DNA of 64,000 bases from Thomasclavelia sp. (GCA_028749475.1 JAQVWN010000008.1:16726-80725), one strand, 5' to 3'. Shown: positions 52,279 through 62,453, counted from the stretch's first letter. Notes: generated from the letters alone by a model not told the origin. Numbers and translations are program-made.

Positions 52279-53787
52279 TTAGTCTTCATCGTAATACTTA
52301 TCATATTCATCATAATCGATATCTTCATCGTATTTTGAATCGTATTCTTCGTCTTCTTCATCTTCAAAATCTTCAAACTCTTCATTAGATTCATCAGATT
52401 CGACAGTTTCTTCTGTTTCTTCTATTTCTTTAGAATCAGTATCTTCTTCAACTTCTTCTACAGATTCAGTTTCTTTAACTTCAGTGTTCTTTTCTTCTGC
52501 TTCAACTGCAGCTAATGAACCAGATATTGGTTGATCATCTTCGTCATCTTCAACAGTAGGTTTATTAGTGTCTTCCTTAGCAAATTCTTTTTCTAAACCA
52601 GCTTTGAATTCCTCCATTAATTCTTCATCATTTTGAGGTTGTTCATCAATCATTTCTTTAGCAAATGATTCTTCAAAGTCATTATCTACAGGAATTTCTT
52701 CTTTAACTTCTTGTTCATTAAGTTTAGCATCAATATCAATTCCTTGTTCTTTAGCTTCAGTTACTGATTTAATATCGATATTCCATCCAGTAAGTTTAAC
52801 TGCTAAACGAGCATTTTGTCCTTTTTTACCAATTGCAAGAGATAATTGATCATCAGGAACTACTACTAAAGCAGCTTTCTTTTCTTTATCTAAATCAACT
52901 AATTCAACATCAGAAGGACTTAAAGCATTAGAAATATAAACAATTGGATCAGATGAATATTCGATTACGTCAATCATTTCTCCATTAAGTTCATCAACAA
53001 CATTTCTTACACGAGCGCCTTTTTGCCCAATACAAGCACCTCTAGCATCAACATTTTCATTAGAAGAATAAACGGCTATTTTACTTCTATCACCAGGTTC
53101 TCTAGCAACGGATTTAATTTCAACAGTTCCATCGTAAACTTCAGGCACTTCAATTTCGAATAATCTTTTTACAAAACCAGGATTAGTTCTTGTAACAACA
53201 ATATGTGTACCTTTAGTTCCTTTATCAACTTCTGATACATATACTTTTAAATGCTCACCTTCAGTAAGTTTTTCACCAGGAATCATTTGATTACCAGCAA
53301 GGAAAGCTCCAGTTTTACCAATATTTACAATTGCAAATTTATCTTCAACTCGATCTACTATACCTGTAACAATTTCATCTTGTTTGTCAGCAAATTCATT
53401 GTATAAAGCTTCTTTTTCAGTTTCTCTAATCTTTTGACGAAATAATTGTTTAGTTTGAATAGCTGCTAATCTACTAATGTGATTAACATCAGCTTCTGTT
53501 TCAACTACATCCCCTAATTTATATTTCTTTTTGATTTCTTGAGCTTCTTCTAGTGAAAGTTGTTCATTTTCATTTTCAACATCATCAACGACAGTACGTA
53601 ATTCGAATAACTTGAATTTACCAGTCTTTTCATTGATTTCAACTCTTACTTCACCTTCACCATCTAAATAAGTTTTCTTATAAGATTTGGCGATAGATTC
53701 TTTTAACATTTCTAAGAATGTTTCTCTATCTATTCCTTTTTCTTCACATAATGCATCTAATACATCAATAAATTTTTCCTTAGCCAT
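52279..53787 (-). CDS. nusA: Transcription termination/antitermination factor NusA
   Basis: Binds RNA polymerase and modulates pausing and termination. N-terminal domain (residues 1 to about 125), S1 domain (EIVTGIVDRVEDKFAIVNIG), then two KH domains with GACIGQKGARVRNVVDEL and SLAIGKKGQNARLAVKLTG. After about residue 350 there is a strongly acidic Glu/Asp/Ser tail of roughly 150 residues, longer than in B. subtilis NusA (about 370 aa total) and likely disordered. AGGAGG precedes the ATG. Second gene of an operon whose leader carries a candidate attenuator. Confidence 0.96.
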   Translation of the reverse strand: MAKEKFIDVLDALCEEKGIDRETFLEMLKESIAKSYKKTYLDGEGEVRVEINEKTGKFKLFELRTVVDDVENENEQLSLEEAQEIKKKYKLGDVVETEADVNHISRLAAIQTKQLFRQKIRETEKEALYNEFADKQDEIVTGIVDRVEDKFAIVNIGKTGAFLAGNQMIPGEKLTEGEHLKVYVSEVDKGTKGTHIVVTRTNPGFVKRLFEIEVPEVYDGTVEIKSVAREPGDRSKIAVYSSNENVDARGACIGQKGARVRNVVDELNGEMIDVIEYSSDPIVYISNALSPSDVELVDLDKEKKAALVVVPDDQLSLAIGKKGQNARLAVKLTGWNIDIKSVTEAKEQGIDIDAKLNEQEVKEEIPVDNDFEESFAKEMIDEQPQNDEELMEEFKAGLEKEFAKEDTNKPTVEDDEDDQPISGSLAAVEAEEKNTEVKETESVEEVEEDTDSKEIEETEETVESDESNEEFEDFEDEEDEEYDSKYDEDIDYDEYDKYYDED

Positions 53788-53798
53788 TATTAATCCTC

Positions 53799-54263
53799 CT
53801 AAAATTTTACAGCTAATCTAATGAATTTAATATTTTCATAATTAATAGTGATTTTCTTTGTAATATTTTTTACTTTGTATTCAAATAATATATCTTGGTC
53901 GTTTATTTCTTTTATAAATCCTTCAACTGCATCAAGGCCATTTGTAGGATTCTTAAAAGTTGCATAAACATATTTACCAATCGAACTCTTTACTTGTTCA
54001 AAGTCTTTTAGTGGAGCTTCAGCTCCCGGAGAAGATACTTCTAGATAATACTCATCCTTTATTGGATCCGTACGATCTAATTCTTCACTTATTGCTTGTG
54101 AGACTAAAACACAAGTATCCATGTCTAAATGGCCTTCATTTTTATCAATATATATTCTTAAGTACCATTCATTTTTTTCATTTACATATTCAATGTCATA
54201 TAAAAAACAATCATTTGATTCAATACATGGCATTACAATGTTTTTAATATTTTCTAAGTCCAT
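53799..54263 (-). CDS. rimP: Ribosome maturation factor RimP
   Basis: Needed for 30S subunit maturation. 154 residues: WYLRIYIDKNEGHLDMDTC, SQAISEELDRTDPIKDEYYLEVSSPGAEAPL (split over the two domains) and a C-terminal Sm-like barrel. First gene of the nusA-infB operon, with GGAGGTGGATAA before the ATG. Leader of about 70 bases contains a strong hairpin. Confidence 0.94.
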   Translation of the reverse strand: MDLENIKNIVMPCIESNDCFLYDIEYVNEKNEWYLRIYIDKNEGHLDMDTCVLVSQAISEELDRTDPIKDEYYLEVSSPGAEAPLKDFEQVKSSIGKYVYATFKNPTNGLDAVEGFIKEINDQDILFEYKVKNITKKITINYENIKFIRLAVKF

Positions 54264-54288
54264 TTATCCACCTCCAAATTTCAAAATT

Positions 54289-54314
54289 AAACGAGTGGGT
54301 TGCCCCACTCGTTT
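54289..54314 (-). terminator. Hairpin in rimP-nusA leader: polC terminator or attenuator
   Basis: On the minus strand an 11-bp perfect stem AAACGAGTGGG / CCCACTCGTTT closed by a GCAA (GNRA) tetraloop, followed by TTTAATTTT. It would end polC transcripts, but a good promoter lies upstream of it, so it is also in the rimP leader and could act as an attenuator. Confidence 0.8.
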
Positions 54315-54337
54315 CTTATTTATTTGAAACTATAAAC

Positions 54338-54366
54338 AATATAGCATAAAGTAATGATTAAATCAA
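54338..54366 (-). promoter_or_regulatory. Promoter for rimP-nusA-infB operon
   Basis: Minus strand: TTGATT at 54366-54361, 17-base spacer, TATATT at 54343-54338 with an extended TG one base before it. The predicted start near 54331 is about 17 bases before the leader hairpin. Confidence 0.65.
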
Positions 54367-57300
54367 TTAAAATAACGATATTTGATTTTCAGATTGCATT
54401 CCTTCAAATACACCCATTTGATTTAATATTTCTATTTGATTCTTAGTTAATCTTGTTCTTTTTGTTACATCTTCTACAGATAAGAATGGTTGTTGAATAC
54501 GGGCATCAATAACACTATTAGCAACTGATTCTCCTAATGAATCAATAGAAGTAAATGGTGGTAATATTCCTTTATCATCATCTGGATCTAAAATAAATTT
54601 AGTTGCATGTGATTTCTCAAGTGAGATTTTGTTAAAGTGATATCCTCTTTCAATCATTTCAATACAGATACTATATATATTTTTTAAATTCGCTTCTTTA
54701 GCTGGTAATCTGCCAAGCTCTTGTTGAAGTTTGATTAATTCTTTTACTTCGCTAAGTAATCTTGCTTTACCACTCGTAATTATTTGAATATTATAATTCT
54801 TAGCTCTAATGGTAAAGAAAACAGCATAATATTCTCTTGGATAGTATACTTTCCACCAAGAAATACGAATAGCAGATAATACGTAAGCCACAGCATGAGC
54901 TTTTGGGAACATGTATTTAATCTTTTTACATGAATCGATATACCATTGAGGAACATCATGTTTTTTCATTAGTTCTTCATAGTTTTTCTTTGGAAATACT
55001 TCTGGTGATTTACCTTTACGTACACATTCCATAATATCAAAAGCATCTTTATTAGGTAGTCCCATTTCAATTAATCTTACCATAATATCATCACGACACC
55101 CAATTACTTCAGATAATGTACAAGTTCCATTTTTAATTAATGTTTCCGCATTACCTAGATATACATCAGTACCATGAGACAAACCAGATATAATAACCAA
55201 ATCATTAAAGCATTTGGGACTAGTTGCATCCAACATTCCTCTAACGAATTCAGTTCCAAATTCCGGTAAACCAAGGGCTCCATTTTTAACATTAATTATA
55301 CTTAAATCACAACCTAATTCTTTTGGTGAAGTAAATATACTCATGACCTTTTTATCATTTGTTGGAATTGTTTTAGGATCAACACCAGTTAAATCTTGAA
55401 GTTCTCTTGTGACAGTTGGATCGTCATGACCAAGAATATCAAATTTTAAGACATTATCATGAATAGCATGGAAGTCAAAATGTGTTGTCTTCCAAGATGA
55501 TTGCATATCATCAGCTGGAAATTGATAAGGAGTAAAATCATATACTTCTAAATCAGAAGGAATAACAATAACTCCACCTGCATGAGCACCTGTTGAACGT
55601 TTGACACCAGCTATTCCTGTTGCTATTCGTTCTAATTCGGCTTTTCTAACAGTTTCATCTTTGCCAAGTCTTTCAAAGTAACCTTGAGCATAACCATAAG
55701 CAGTTTTATCAGCTACAGTTAAAATTGTACCGGCCCGATAAGCTCTTTCTTCACCAAATATTTCTTTACAGAAGTTATGAGCTGTAGATTGATATTCTCC
55801 TGAGAAGTTAAGATCAATATCGGGAACTTTATCACCATTAAAGCCAAGGAAGGTTTCGAACGGAATATTGTGCCCGTCACCAAGCATTTGACTACCGCAA
55901 ACAGGACATACTTTACTCTCTAAATCATAACCATCTTCGATAACACCTTCTTCAAGGAACTCATTATGTCCACATTTAGGACAACGATAATGAGGAGGTA
56001 ACGGATTAACCTCGGTAATACCAGCCATAGTAGCTACAAAAGATGAACCTACAGATCCTCTAGACCCTACTACATATCCATCATCGTTACTCTTTTTAAC
56101 AAGTTTATGAGCAATATAATAAATAACTCCAAAACCATGTTTTATAATATTTGATAATTCTTTGTCTAATCTTTGTTGTACGATTTCAGGTACGGGATCA
56201 CCATACATTTTTTTAGCAGTTTCATGACATATTTTAGTTAGTTTTTCATCTGCACCTTCGATTTTTGGAGGATACAATTTACTATGAATAACTTTAACAT
56301 TATCAATCATATCAGCAATTTTGTTGGTATTAGTAACTACGATTTCATATGTTTCTTGTTCATCTAAATACGGATAGCATTCCAACATTTCATTTGTACT
56401 TCTAAAATAAGAATTAGGAGTTCTGGCATCAGGATTTGATCTATTAGCTAATGGATGTGAAGTCCCTCCTATGCCTATATTTAGATTTAAAATATATACA
56501 TCATGATATACTTTATCTTTTGGATCTAAGAAGTGACAGTCACTTGTCGCAACTATAATTTTATTATATTTCTTAGCTGCTTTAATTAGTCTTTTTATAG
56601 AAACTATAATATTATCAAAGTCTCTCATTTTACCGCTATCAATTAAATGAACATAATCTTCTAATGGTTGGATTTCAATATAATCATAAAATTGAATTAA
56701 TTCATCTATTTTTTCATCTGTATCATATAAAGCTGCTTGAAATACATCTGAATTATAGCAACCAGATCCATAAAGTAATCCTTCATGATATTTTTCTAAC
56801 AATTCTTTAGGTATTCTCGCTTCTCGATAGAAATACTTCGTAGAAGACTCAGATACTAATCTAAATAGGTTTTTTAATCCAACTTGGTTCATTACCAAGC
56901 AATTACAGTGATATGGAATTGGATATTTATAAGTATCTGTTAAAGGTAATTTATTAATATCTAATAAGCTAAATAGGTCTTTATTGGCCATATCATGAAT
57001 CATCATGTTTAAAGCATTAGATAATACTTCAGCATCATAATCAGCTCTATGAGCAACATCTTTAGAATAAGGAGTGTGATAATAACGACACACCGAACCT
57101 AAGTTATATGATTTTAATGGCTTTTCAATTATAGCGTGAGAAAAAGGAAGAGTATCAATAATTGGATTCTCTATTTTGTTTTCTCCTATTCTAGCTAAAT
57201 TCATATTTAAAAAACCTATATCAAATTTTGCATTATGAGCAACTAAAATACAATCATCAAAGAATTTTAGAATATCTTTATATATTTCCTTAAAGGTTGG

Positions 57301-58692
57301 TGCACCATCTACATCATCATTACTAATATTAGTAAGATTAGTGATATGTTCACTAATAGATAATTCAGGATTGATGAATGTTTGCATTCGATCAATTACC
57401 TGTCCACTTTTAATTTTAACAGCTCCAAATTCAATTATTCTGTCATGATAAAAAGACAATCCTGTTGTTTCTAAGTCGAAAGAAACATAAGTAGAATCAA
57501 GTAATGGCATATCTTTTTCATTTGTAACAATTGTCGTATCAGGATCAACAACATTCATTTCCATTCCATAAATCATTTTGATATCAAGTTTGCTGGAAGA
57601 AAGTTGTGCTTCAGGGAATCCTTGGACATTTCCTCGATCTGTAATAGCTACTGCTTTATGTCCCCACTCTGCTGCTCTTTTAACATAATCAGAAACATTG
57701 GCAATACCATCCATAGCAGTCATTTTAGAGTGAGTATGAAGTTCAACCCTTTTCTCTGAGGCAGTATCTTCTCGTTTATATTTACTTGGTATTATTTCTA
57801 CACTTCTAGCCTTCATAGTTACTTCTTTAGCGTAACTATCATCTGTGATGCTACCTAAAACCCTTACCCAGCAATTACCTTTTTTAATTGCATTCATATC
57901 ATCAAGAGTATTAGCTTTGTTTTCAAATCTTGTAACTCTAATTGAATTAGTGTAGTCAGTTAAATAAAAAGTTTGAATATGTTTATCCCCTTTTATTTTT
58001 CTTAAGTCATCAACCTTAAAGATAAAACCTTCAACAATAGCACTATTTAAATTAGTTTGTTGGTCCACATCCTCTAATTTAACTTTAGTAGCATCAGACT
58101 TTTTAAAGCGATTATAATTCGAATAATTATTGTTATTATTAAAACTATTATAATTCCCATTATTTTTTGGAAGTTCAACTTTTTCAATTTGAACATCTTC
58201 TATTTCTAACATACTATTTTCTAATTCTTCATAAGAATCATCATCGTTTACGACAAATTTTACTTTATTTGATAAACCAACATTATTAAATTGTTTTATA
58301 AATGTATTTAAATGTTGTTGACATAAATCAAACTGAATAGGATTTATTACATTTATTGTTATTTCATTACCACAATGAATATCATTTAATGAAATATTAG
58401 ATGTAAAAGCTAATTCCTTTTGGAGATTATTTAAAACGTATTTTTTATAATCATTTAAAGCAGCTTCATCATCAGTAAGATTATGATGAAGCTCAATTAT
58501 AGTATTATAAGGAAAGTTTACTTTAGCAGCATTTAATTCAAGATAAGCTTCTAAAGGGATAACTGAATCACTAACTAGCTTAAAAACATATGTTTTATCG
58601 TCTTTAACAACAACTTCTTTTAAAGAGATATTATTAAAGATATCTTTATCTATAAGTTTAAAGTTTTTAAGTAGTATTTTAAATTGATCCAT
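54367..58692 (-). CDS. polC: DNA polymerase III alpha subunit, PolC type
   Basis: The main replicative polymerase of low-GC Gram-positives, with built-in proofreading. Order: N-terminal domains, OB fold, split PHP domain beginning ELHTHSKMTAMDG (residue 317 on), DEDD exonuclease inserted in it (YVSFDLETTGL, VAHNAKFDIGF, HRADYDAEV), then the polymerase with PDIDLNFSGEYQ, zinc finger CPKCGH/CPVCGS, and GSRGSVGSSFVATMAGI. 1441 residues, normal. Unusual: the PHP ligand normally His (TDH) is Arg353 (ITDRGN). GGAGAGG precedes the ATG. ProS, often between rseP and polC, is absent. Confidence 0.97.
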   Translation of the reverse strand: MDQFKILLKNFKLIDKDIFNNISLKEVVVKDDKTYVFKLVSDSVIPLEAYLELNAAKVNFPYNTIIELHHNLTDDEAALNDYKKYVLNNLQKELAFTSNISLNDIHCGNEITINVINPIQFDLCQQHLNTFIKQFNNVGLSNKVKFVVNDDDSYEELENSMLEIEDVQIEKVELPKNNGNYNSFNNNNNYSNYNRFKKSDATKVKLEDVDQQTNLNSAIVEGFIFKVDDLRKIKGDKHIQTFYLTDYTNSIRVTRFENKANTLDDMNAIKKGNCWVRVLGSITDDSYAKEVTMKARSVEIIPSKYKREDTASEKRVELHTHSKMTAMDGIANVSDYVKRAAEWGHKAVAITDRGNVQGFPEAQLSSSKLDIKMIYGMEMNVVDPDTTIVTNEKDMPLLDSTYVSFDLETTGLSFYHDRIIEFGAVKIKSGQVIDRMQTFINPELSISEHITNLTNISNDDVDGAPTFKEIYKDILKFFDDCILVAHNAKFDIGFLNMNLARIGENKIENPIIDTLPFSHAIIEKPLKSYNLGSVCRYYHTPYSKDVAHRADYDAEVLSNALNMMIHDMANKDLFSLLDINKLPLTDTYKYPIPYHCNCLVMNQVGLKNLFRLVSESSTKYFYREARIPKELLEKYHEGLLYGSGCYNSDVFQAALYDTDEKIDELIQFYDYIEIQPLEDYVHLIDSGKMRDFDNIIVSIKRLIKAAKKYNKIIVATSDCHFLDPKDKVYHDVYILNLNIGIGGTSHPLANRSNPDARTPNSYFRSTNEMLECYPYLDEQETYEIVVTNTNKIADMIDNVKVIHSKLYPPKIEGADEKLTKICHETAKKMYGDPVPEIVQQRLDKELSNIIKHGFGVIYYIAHKLVKKSNDDGYVVGSRGSVGSSFVATMAGITEVNPLPPHYRCPKCGHNEFLEEGVIEDGYDLESKVCPVCGSQMLGDGHNIPFETFLGFNGDKVPDIDLNFSGEYQSTAHNFCKEIFGEERAYRAGTILTVADKTAYGYAQGYFERLGKDETVRKAELERIATGIAGVKRSTGAHAGGVIVIPSDLEVYDFTPYQFPADDMQSSWKTTHFDFHAIHDNVLKFDILGHDDPTVTRELQDLTGVDPKTIPTNDKKVMSIFTSPKELGCDLSIINVKNGALGLPEFGTEFVRGMLDATSPKCFNDLVIISGLSHGTDVYLGNAETLIKNGTCTLSEVIGCRDDIMVRLIEMGLPNKDAFDIMECVRKGKSPEVFPKKNYEELMKKHDVPQWYIDSCKKIKYMFPKAHAVAYVLSAIRISWWKVYYPREYYAVFFTIRAKNYNIQIITSGKARLLSEVKELIKLQQELGRLPAKEANLKNIYSICIEMIERGYHFNKISLEKSHATKFILDPDDDKGILPPFTSIDSLGESVANSVIDARIQQPFLSVEDVTKRTRLTKNQIEILNQMGVFEGMQSENQISLF

Positions 58693-58706
58693 ATTAACCT
58701 CTCCTT

Positions 58707-59786
58707 TTAGAATAATTTTGTTATATCATTAAATGTTACATATATCATTAAGCCAAATACTAATGCTAAACCAACTAGTTGAAGAACATATTTAACTTTA
58801 ATTGAAATTTCTCTACCTACAATTCTTTCTGCTAAAGCAAATAGAACTTGAGCACCGTCTAGTCCAGGAATAGGAATCAAATTAAACATTCCGATATTAG
58901 CTGACAATAAAGCTGTTAGATTTAGTAATGTACCAATAGAACCACTTTCAGTAACTTGAGCAGTTACATTGTAAATACCAACTGGTCCAGATAACTGTTT
59001 AACAGTATTTGCTGAATCTGTAATTAGTTTACCTAACGTTGCAAATATAACAGTTGCATAGTACCAAAACTGAGATATCCCATGGCTAATTGCTTCGCCA
59101 AAACTTAGACGTTTAGTAGATGCTGTAATCCCCATTAAATAACTTGCGTTAGTTTTACTATATTTTACAGTTACATCTTTGTTTAAAGATTTATTGTTTC
59201 TTTTGATTGTTACAGTTATTTTAATTGTTTTGTCCTTAGTGCTAAGGCTATCTTGTGTTAAAGCATTATGAATATCAGTAAATGAATTTACTTTTGTAGT
59301 TTTGTTATTAAATGTAACAGCTGTAATAGTGTCGCCATCCTTAACTCCTGCCTTTTGAGCATAAGAGTTTTCTTGTACTGTACCAATAGTATTAGAATTA
59401 GTTGGCATTGGAGTAAACGAATATACTCCGATTAGAAGTATTATAGCTAATACGAAATTCATAAAAACACCAGCCAACATAATAATACATTTCTTCCAAG
59501 TCTTAATACCTTTTAAAGTTCTTTCGTAAGGGACATCTTTCATTAATTCATTATCTTCTTGGTCGGCTTCTCCAGCCATTGCTACAAATCCACCAATAGG
59601 TAAACATCTAATTTGATAATCTGTTTCACCTTTTTTCTTATGCCAGATTTTCGGCCCCATTCCAATAGAAAATTCCGCACAATAAACACCAAAAAACTTA
59701 GCAGTTAAAAAGTGTCCTAATTCATGAATTACTATTATTACCGTTAAGATAAGAAAAAATACTAATATATTAATTATTGTTTGCAT
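58707..59786 (-). CDS. rseP: Site-2-type intramembrane zinc metalloprotease RseP
   Basis: A membrane-embedded protease that cuts anti-sigma factors and signal-peptide remnants. VIHELGHFLTAKFFGV has the HExxH zinc site in the first helix; a PDZ domain spans about residues 130-225 (NSYAQKAGVKDGDTI); IGMFNLIPIPGLDGAQVLF carries the third ligand region. About four helices, 359 residues. I start at ATG 59786, five bases after AGGAGG; the GTG just before it is too close. Overlaps dxr by 17 bases. Confidence 0.94.
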   Translation of the reverse strand: MQTIINILVFFLILTVIIVIHELGHFLTAKFFGVYCAEFSIGMGPKIWHKKKGETDYQIRCLPIGGFVAMAGEADQEDNELMKDVPYERTLKGIKTWKKCIIMLAGVFMNFVLAIILLIGVYSFTPMPTNSNTIGTVQENSYAQKAGVKDGDTITAVTFNNKTTKVNSFTDIHNALTQDSLSTKDKTIKITVTIKRNNKSLNKDVTVKYSKTNASYLMGITASTKRLSFGEAISHGISQFWYYATVIFATLGKLITDSANTVKQLSGPVGIYNVTAQVTESGSIGTLLNLTALLSANIGMFNLIPIPGLDGAQVLFALAERIVGREISIKVKYVLQLVGLALVFGLMIYVTFNDITKLF

Positions 59787-60936
59787 CACAACCTCCTACA
59801 ATTTCTTTTACATATTCTTTAGCCCATAAATCTACTTCAATCAAATTCTCTAAACTAGGTTCTTTAATAAGTTTATGAGCACTCATAGTCTTTTTAATAA
59901 GAGAAACTATATCTAAAAACTCTATATCTCCACTTAGAAATAATGAATTTGCTTGTTCATTGGCACCATTAAATACACATGGCATGCTTCCACCTATTTT
60001 ACCAGCTTTAATAGCTAAATCTAAAGCTTCAAATCTTTTTAAATCTGGTTTAATGAAATTTAATTGACTTATTTTAGTTAAATCTAATCTATCACTATTA
60101 ATAATAGTTTGTCTATTAGGATAAGTTAAGGCATATTGGATAGGCAAACGCATATCAGGCGTTCCCATTTGACCAATTACTGCTCCATCTTCATATTCTA
60201 CCGCAGAATGTAGAATACTTTCAGGATGAATAACCACTTCTATTTGATCATAGTCTACATCAAATAACCACTTAGCTTCCATGATTTCTAAACCTTTATT
60301 TACCATAGTAGCACTATCAATAGTGATTTTAGCACCCATAGACCAATTTGGATGATTTAAGGCTTCTTTTACAGTAACTCCCTTAAGTTCGTCAAGAGTT
60401 TTATTTCTAAAGCTACCGCCACTGGCAGTTAGAATGATTCGTCTGATTTTATTATTTTTATTTCCTTGTAATGATTGAAATATAGCGCTATGTTCACTAT
60501 CAACAGGTAATAATTTAACATTATATTCTTTAACTAAGTCAGTAATAATTTGACCACACACAACAAGTGTCTCTTTATTAGCTAAAGCAATATCTTTTCC
60601 TTTTTTAATAGCAGCAATTGTTGGCTTCATTCCTGCAAAGCCTACTATTGCATTTAAAACAACATTATTACTATCATATGAAGCAACCTCTATTAGTCCT
60701 TTTTCTCCATAAACAAATTTAATATTTTGATATTCTTTAGATAATATTGCAGCATCTTCTTTTTCTATTACAGCTACTATTTCTGGTTTTATTTGATTAA
60801 TAATCTTTCTTAGTAATGTAATGTTATGCCCGGCTGAAAGAGAAACAATTTTAAAATCTTCAGGATTATTAACAACTACATCTACTGTCTGAGTTCCAAT
60901 TGACCCAGTTATTCCAAGTACACATATATTTTTCAT
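59770..60936 (-). CDS. dxr: 1-deoxy-D-xylulose 5-phosphate reductoisomerase
   Basis: Second step of the MEP isoprenoid pathway, NADPH-dependent. Motifs: LGITGSIGTQTVDVV (NADPH), ALANKETLVVCGQ, PVDSEHSAIFQSL, ILTASGGSFR, HPNWSMGAKITIDSATMVNKG and FNGANEQANSLF. 388 residues. Linked to cdsA by a 3-base gap without a strong ribosome binding site, so translational coupling is likely. Works with dxs at 28.5-30.3 kb. Confidence 0.96.
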   Translation of the reverse strand: MKNICVLGITGSIGTQTVDVVVNNPEDFKIVSLSAGHNITLLRKIINQIKPEIVAVIEKEDAAILSKEYQNIKFVYGEKGLIEVASYDSNNVVLNAIVGFAGMKPTIAAIKKGKDIALANKETLVVCGQIITDLVKEYNVKLLPVDSEHSAIFQSLQGNKNNKIRRIILTASGGSFRNKTLDELKGVTVKEALNHPNWSMGAKITIDSATMVNKGLEIMEAKWLFDVDYDQIEVVIHPESILHSAVEYEDGAVIGQMGTPDMRLPIQYALTYPNRQTIINSDRLDLTKISQLNFIKPDLKRFEALDLAIKAGKIGGSMPCVFNGANEQANSLFLSGDIEFLDIVSLIKKTMSAHKLIKEPSLENLIEVDLWAKEYVKEIVGGCDANNN

Positions 60937-60939
60937 TTT

Positions 60940-61716
60940 TTACACCATAATTAAAAAGAAAGCCATAACTAAAGAATTAAATACTAATGAATCTATTCTA
61001 TCTAATATTCCACCATGTCCTGGTAAAAGATTAGAATAATCTTTTACTCCATATACTCTTTTAATTGCACTAAATACAAGATCTCCAAATTGCCCTGTAA
61101 TTGTTAAAATAAATATAGTAACAACAATAATAAAATTCTTATCTAATATATTTGTAAAGTAAGCAAAGAATAAACCGGCAATTGAACCAAGTATAATTCC
61201 TCCAATACTACCTTCAATAGTTTTGTTAGGAGATAATCTTGGAATTAATTTATGCTTACCAATTAAATATCCTGTAAAATATGCTCCTGTGTCACATCCA
61301 TAAGTCACTATAGCAAGTAGTAATAAGTATTCTAAGCCATAAGAGTTTCTTATTACCAGTAAAGCGTGCATTCCACAGGCAATTAAAGCACCTATTGTAA
61401 ATGTGTAGCAAGCTCTTTCTAAAGTAAAATACTCATCAATAATCATAGATGCTAGTAAAACTGCAAGAAAAATAAATAAATGATATGAGTTAATGAATAA
61501 TTGATTTTGATCAAAGAATATTGAATAAATTAAAAATATCTCAACAATAATATAAAAAGCTATATTTACCTTAGGTCGAATTAATATCTTTAATAATTCA
61601 TAACCTGCTAGAGCTGTAACTATTCCAATTAAAGCATTAAAATAATATCCTCCTAATATAACTGTAGGAACAACAATAGCTATTAAGACTAGTGCTGTTA
61701 TTACTCTAGTTTTCAT
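60940..61716 (-). CDS. cdsA: Phosphatidate cytidylyltransferase
   Basis: Makes CDP-diacylglycerol for anionic phospholipids. 258 residues with about eight hydrophobic helices. The signature is near the C-terminus: GDLVFSAIKRVYGVKDYSNLLPGHGGILDRIDS; LSPNKTIEGSIGG is also conserved. Start overlaps the uppS stop by one base (TAATG). Confidence 0.95.
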   Translation of the reverse strand: MKTRVITALVLIAIVVPTVILGGYYFNALIGIVTALAGYELLKILIRPKVNIAFYIIVEIFLIYSIFFDQNQLFINSYHLFIFLAVLLASMIIDEYFTLERACYTFTIGALIACGMHALLVIRNSYGLEYLLLLAIVTYGCDTGAYFTGYLIGKHKLIPRLSPNKTIEGSIGGIILGSIAGLFFAYFTNILDKNFIIVVTIFILTITGQFGDLVFSAIKRVYGVKDYSNLLPGHGGILDRIDSLVFNSLVMAFFLIMV

Positions 61717-62453
61717 TATTTTAATCCTCCATATCTTCTATTACGACTTTGATATTCAGCAATGCATGTATATAAGTCACTTTTATTAAAATCAGGCCAC
61801 AAAGTATCAGTAAATATCATTTCACTATAAGACAATTTCCATAACATAAAATTGCTTATTCTTTGTTCACCAGATGTTCTAATCATTAAATCTATATCAG
61901 GTAAGTCATTTGACATAAGTTTTGATTCAAAATAAGATTCATCAATATCATTAATAGTAATTTCATGATTATTAATATCTTTTACAATTTCTTTAGTCGC
62001 TGCAACTATTTCATCTCTTCCACCATATCCAAATGCAAAGCATAATACCATTCCAGTATTATCCTTTGTTTGTCTAATTGCTTCATTAATAACATCAGTA
62101 GTTTGTTTAGGTGTTCTATCAAGATGACCAATTAGCTCAATTCTAACGTTGTTTTCAATAAGTTCCTTTAAATAAGAATTAAAGAATTCAATAGGAAGTT
62201 TAAAAAGAAAATTAACTTCATCTTCTGGGCGAGAGTAGTTTTCAGTACTAAAAGCATATACGGTCATAGCTTTAACACCTATTTTATTACACTCTAAAGC
62301 AATATCTCTAATTGTTTTAGTCCCTTCATGATGGCCATATGTTCTAGGCATATTTCTCTTTTTTGCCCATCGTCCATTTCCATCCATAATAAAGGCAATA
62401 TGATCAGGAATATTACTCATATCCAGTTGAATTTCTTTTTCTTTTTTAAACAT
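61716..62453 (-). CDS. uppS: Isoprenyl transferase, undecaprenyl diphosphate synthase
   Basis: A cis-prenyltransferase that extends farnesyl diphosphate to the C55 carrier for wall synthesis. Motifs: HIAFIMDGNGRWAKKR with catalytic Asp, HHEGTKTIRD, YAFSTENYSRP and the late LMIRTSGEQRISNFMLWKLSYSE (split here), with EMIFTDTLWPDF. 245 residues. AAAGGAG precedes the start. A hairpin between frr and uppS may tune expression. Confidence 0.96.
   Translation of the reverse strand: MFKKEKEIQLDMSNIPDHIAFIMDGNGRWAKKRNMPRTYGHHEGTKTIRDIALECNKIGVKAMTVYAFSTENYSRPEDEVNFLFKLPIEFFNSYLKELIENNVRIELIGHLDRTPKQTTDVINEAIRQTKDNTGMVLCFAFGYGGRDEIVAATKEIVKDINNHEITINDIDESYFESKLMSNDLPDIDLMIRTSGEQRISNFMLWKLSYSEMIFTDTLWPDFNKSDLYTCIAEYQSRNRRYGGLK

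Noticed and set aside
52279..52720. Acidic NusA tail as a frameshifted or fused separate gene
   Set aside because: The frame is continuous from the KH domains, and Glu/Asp-rich tails are common in NusA and ParC of this kind of genome.
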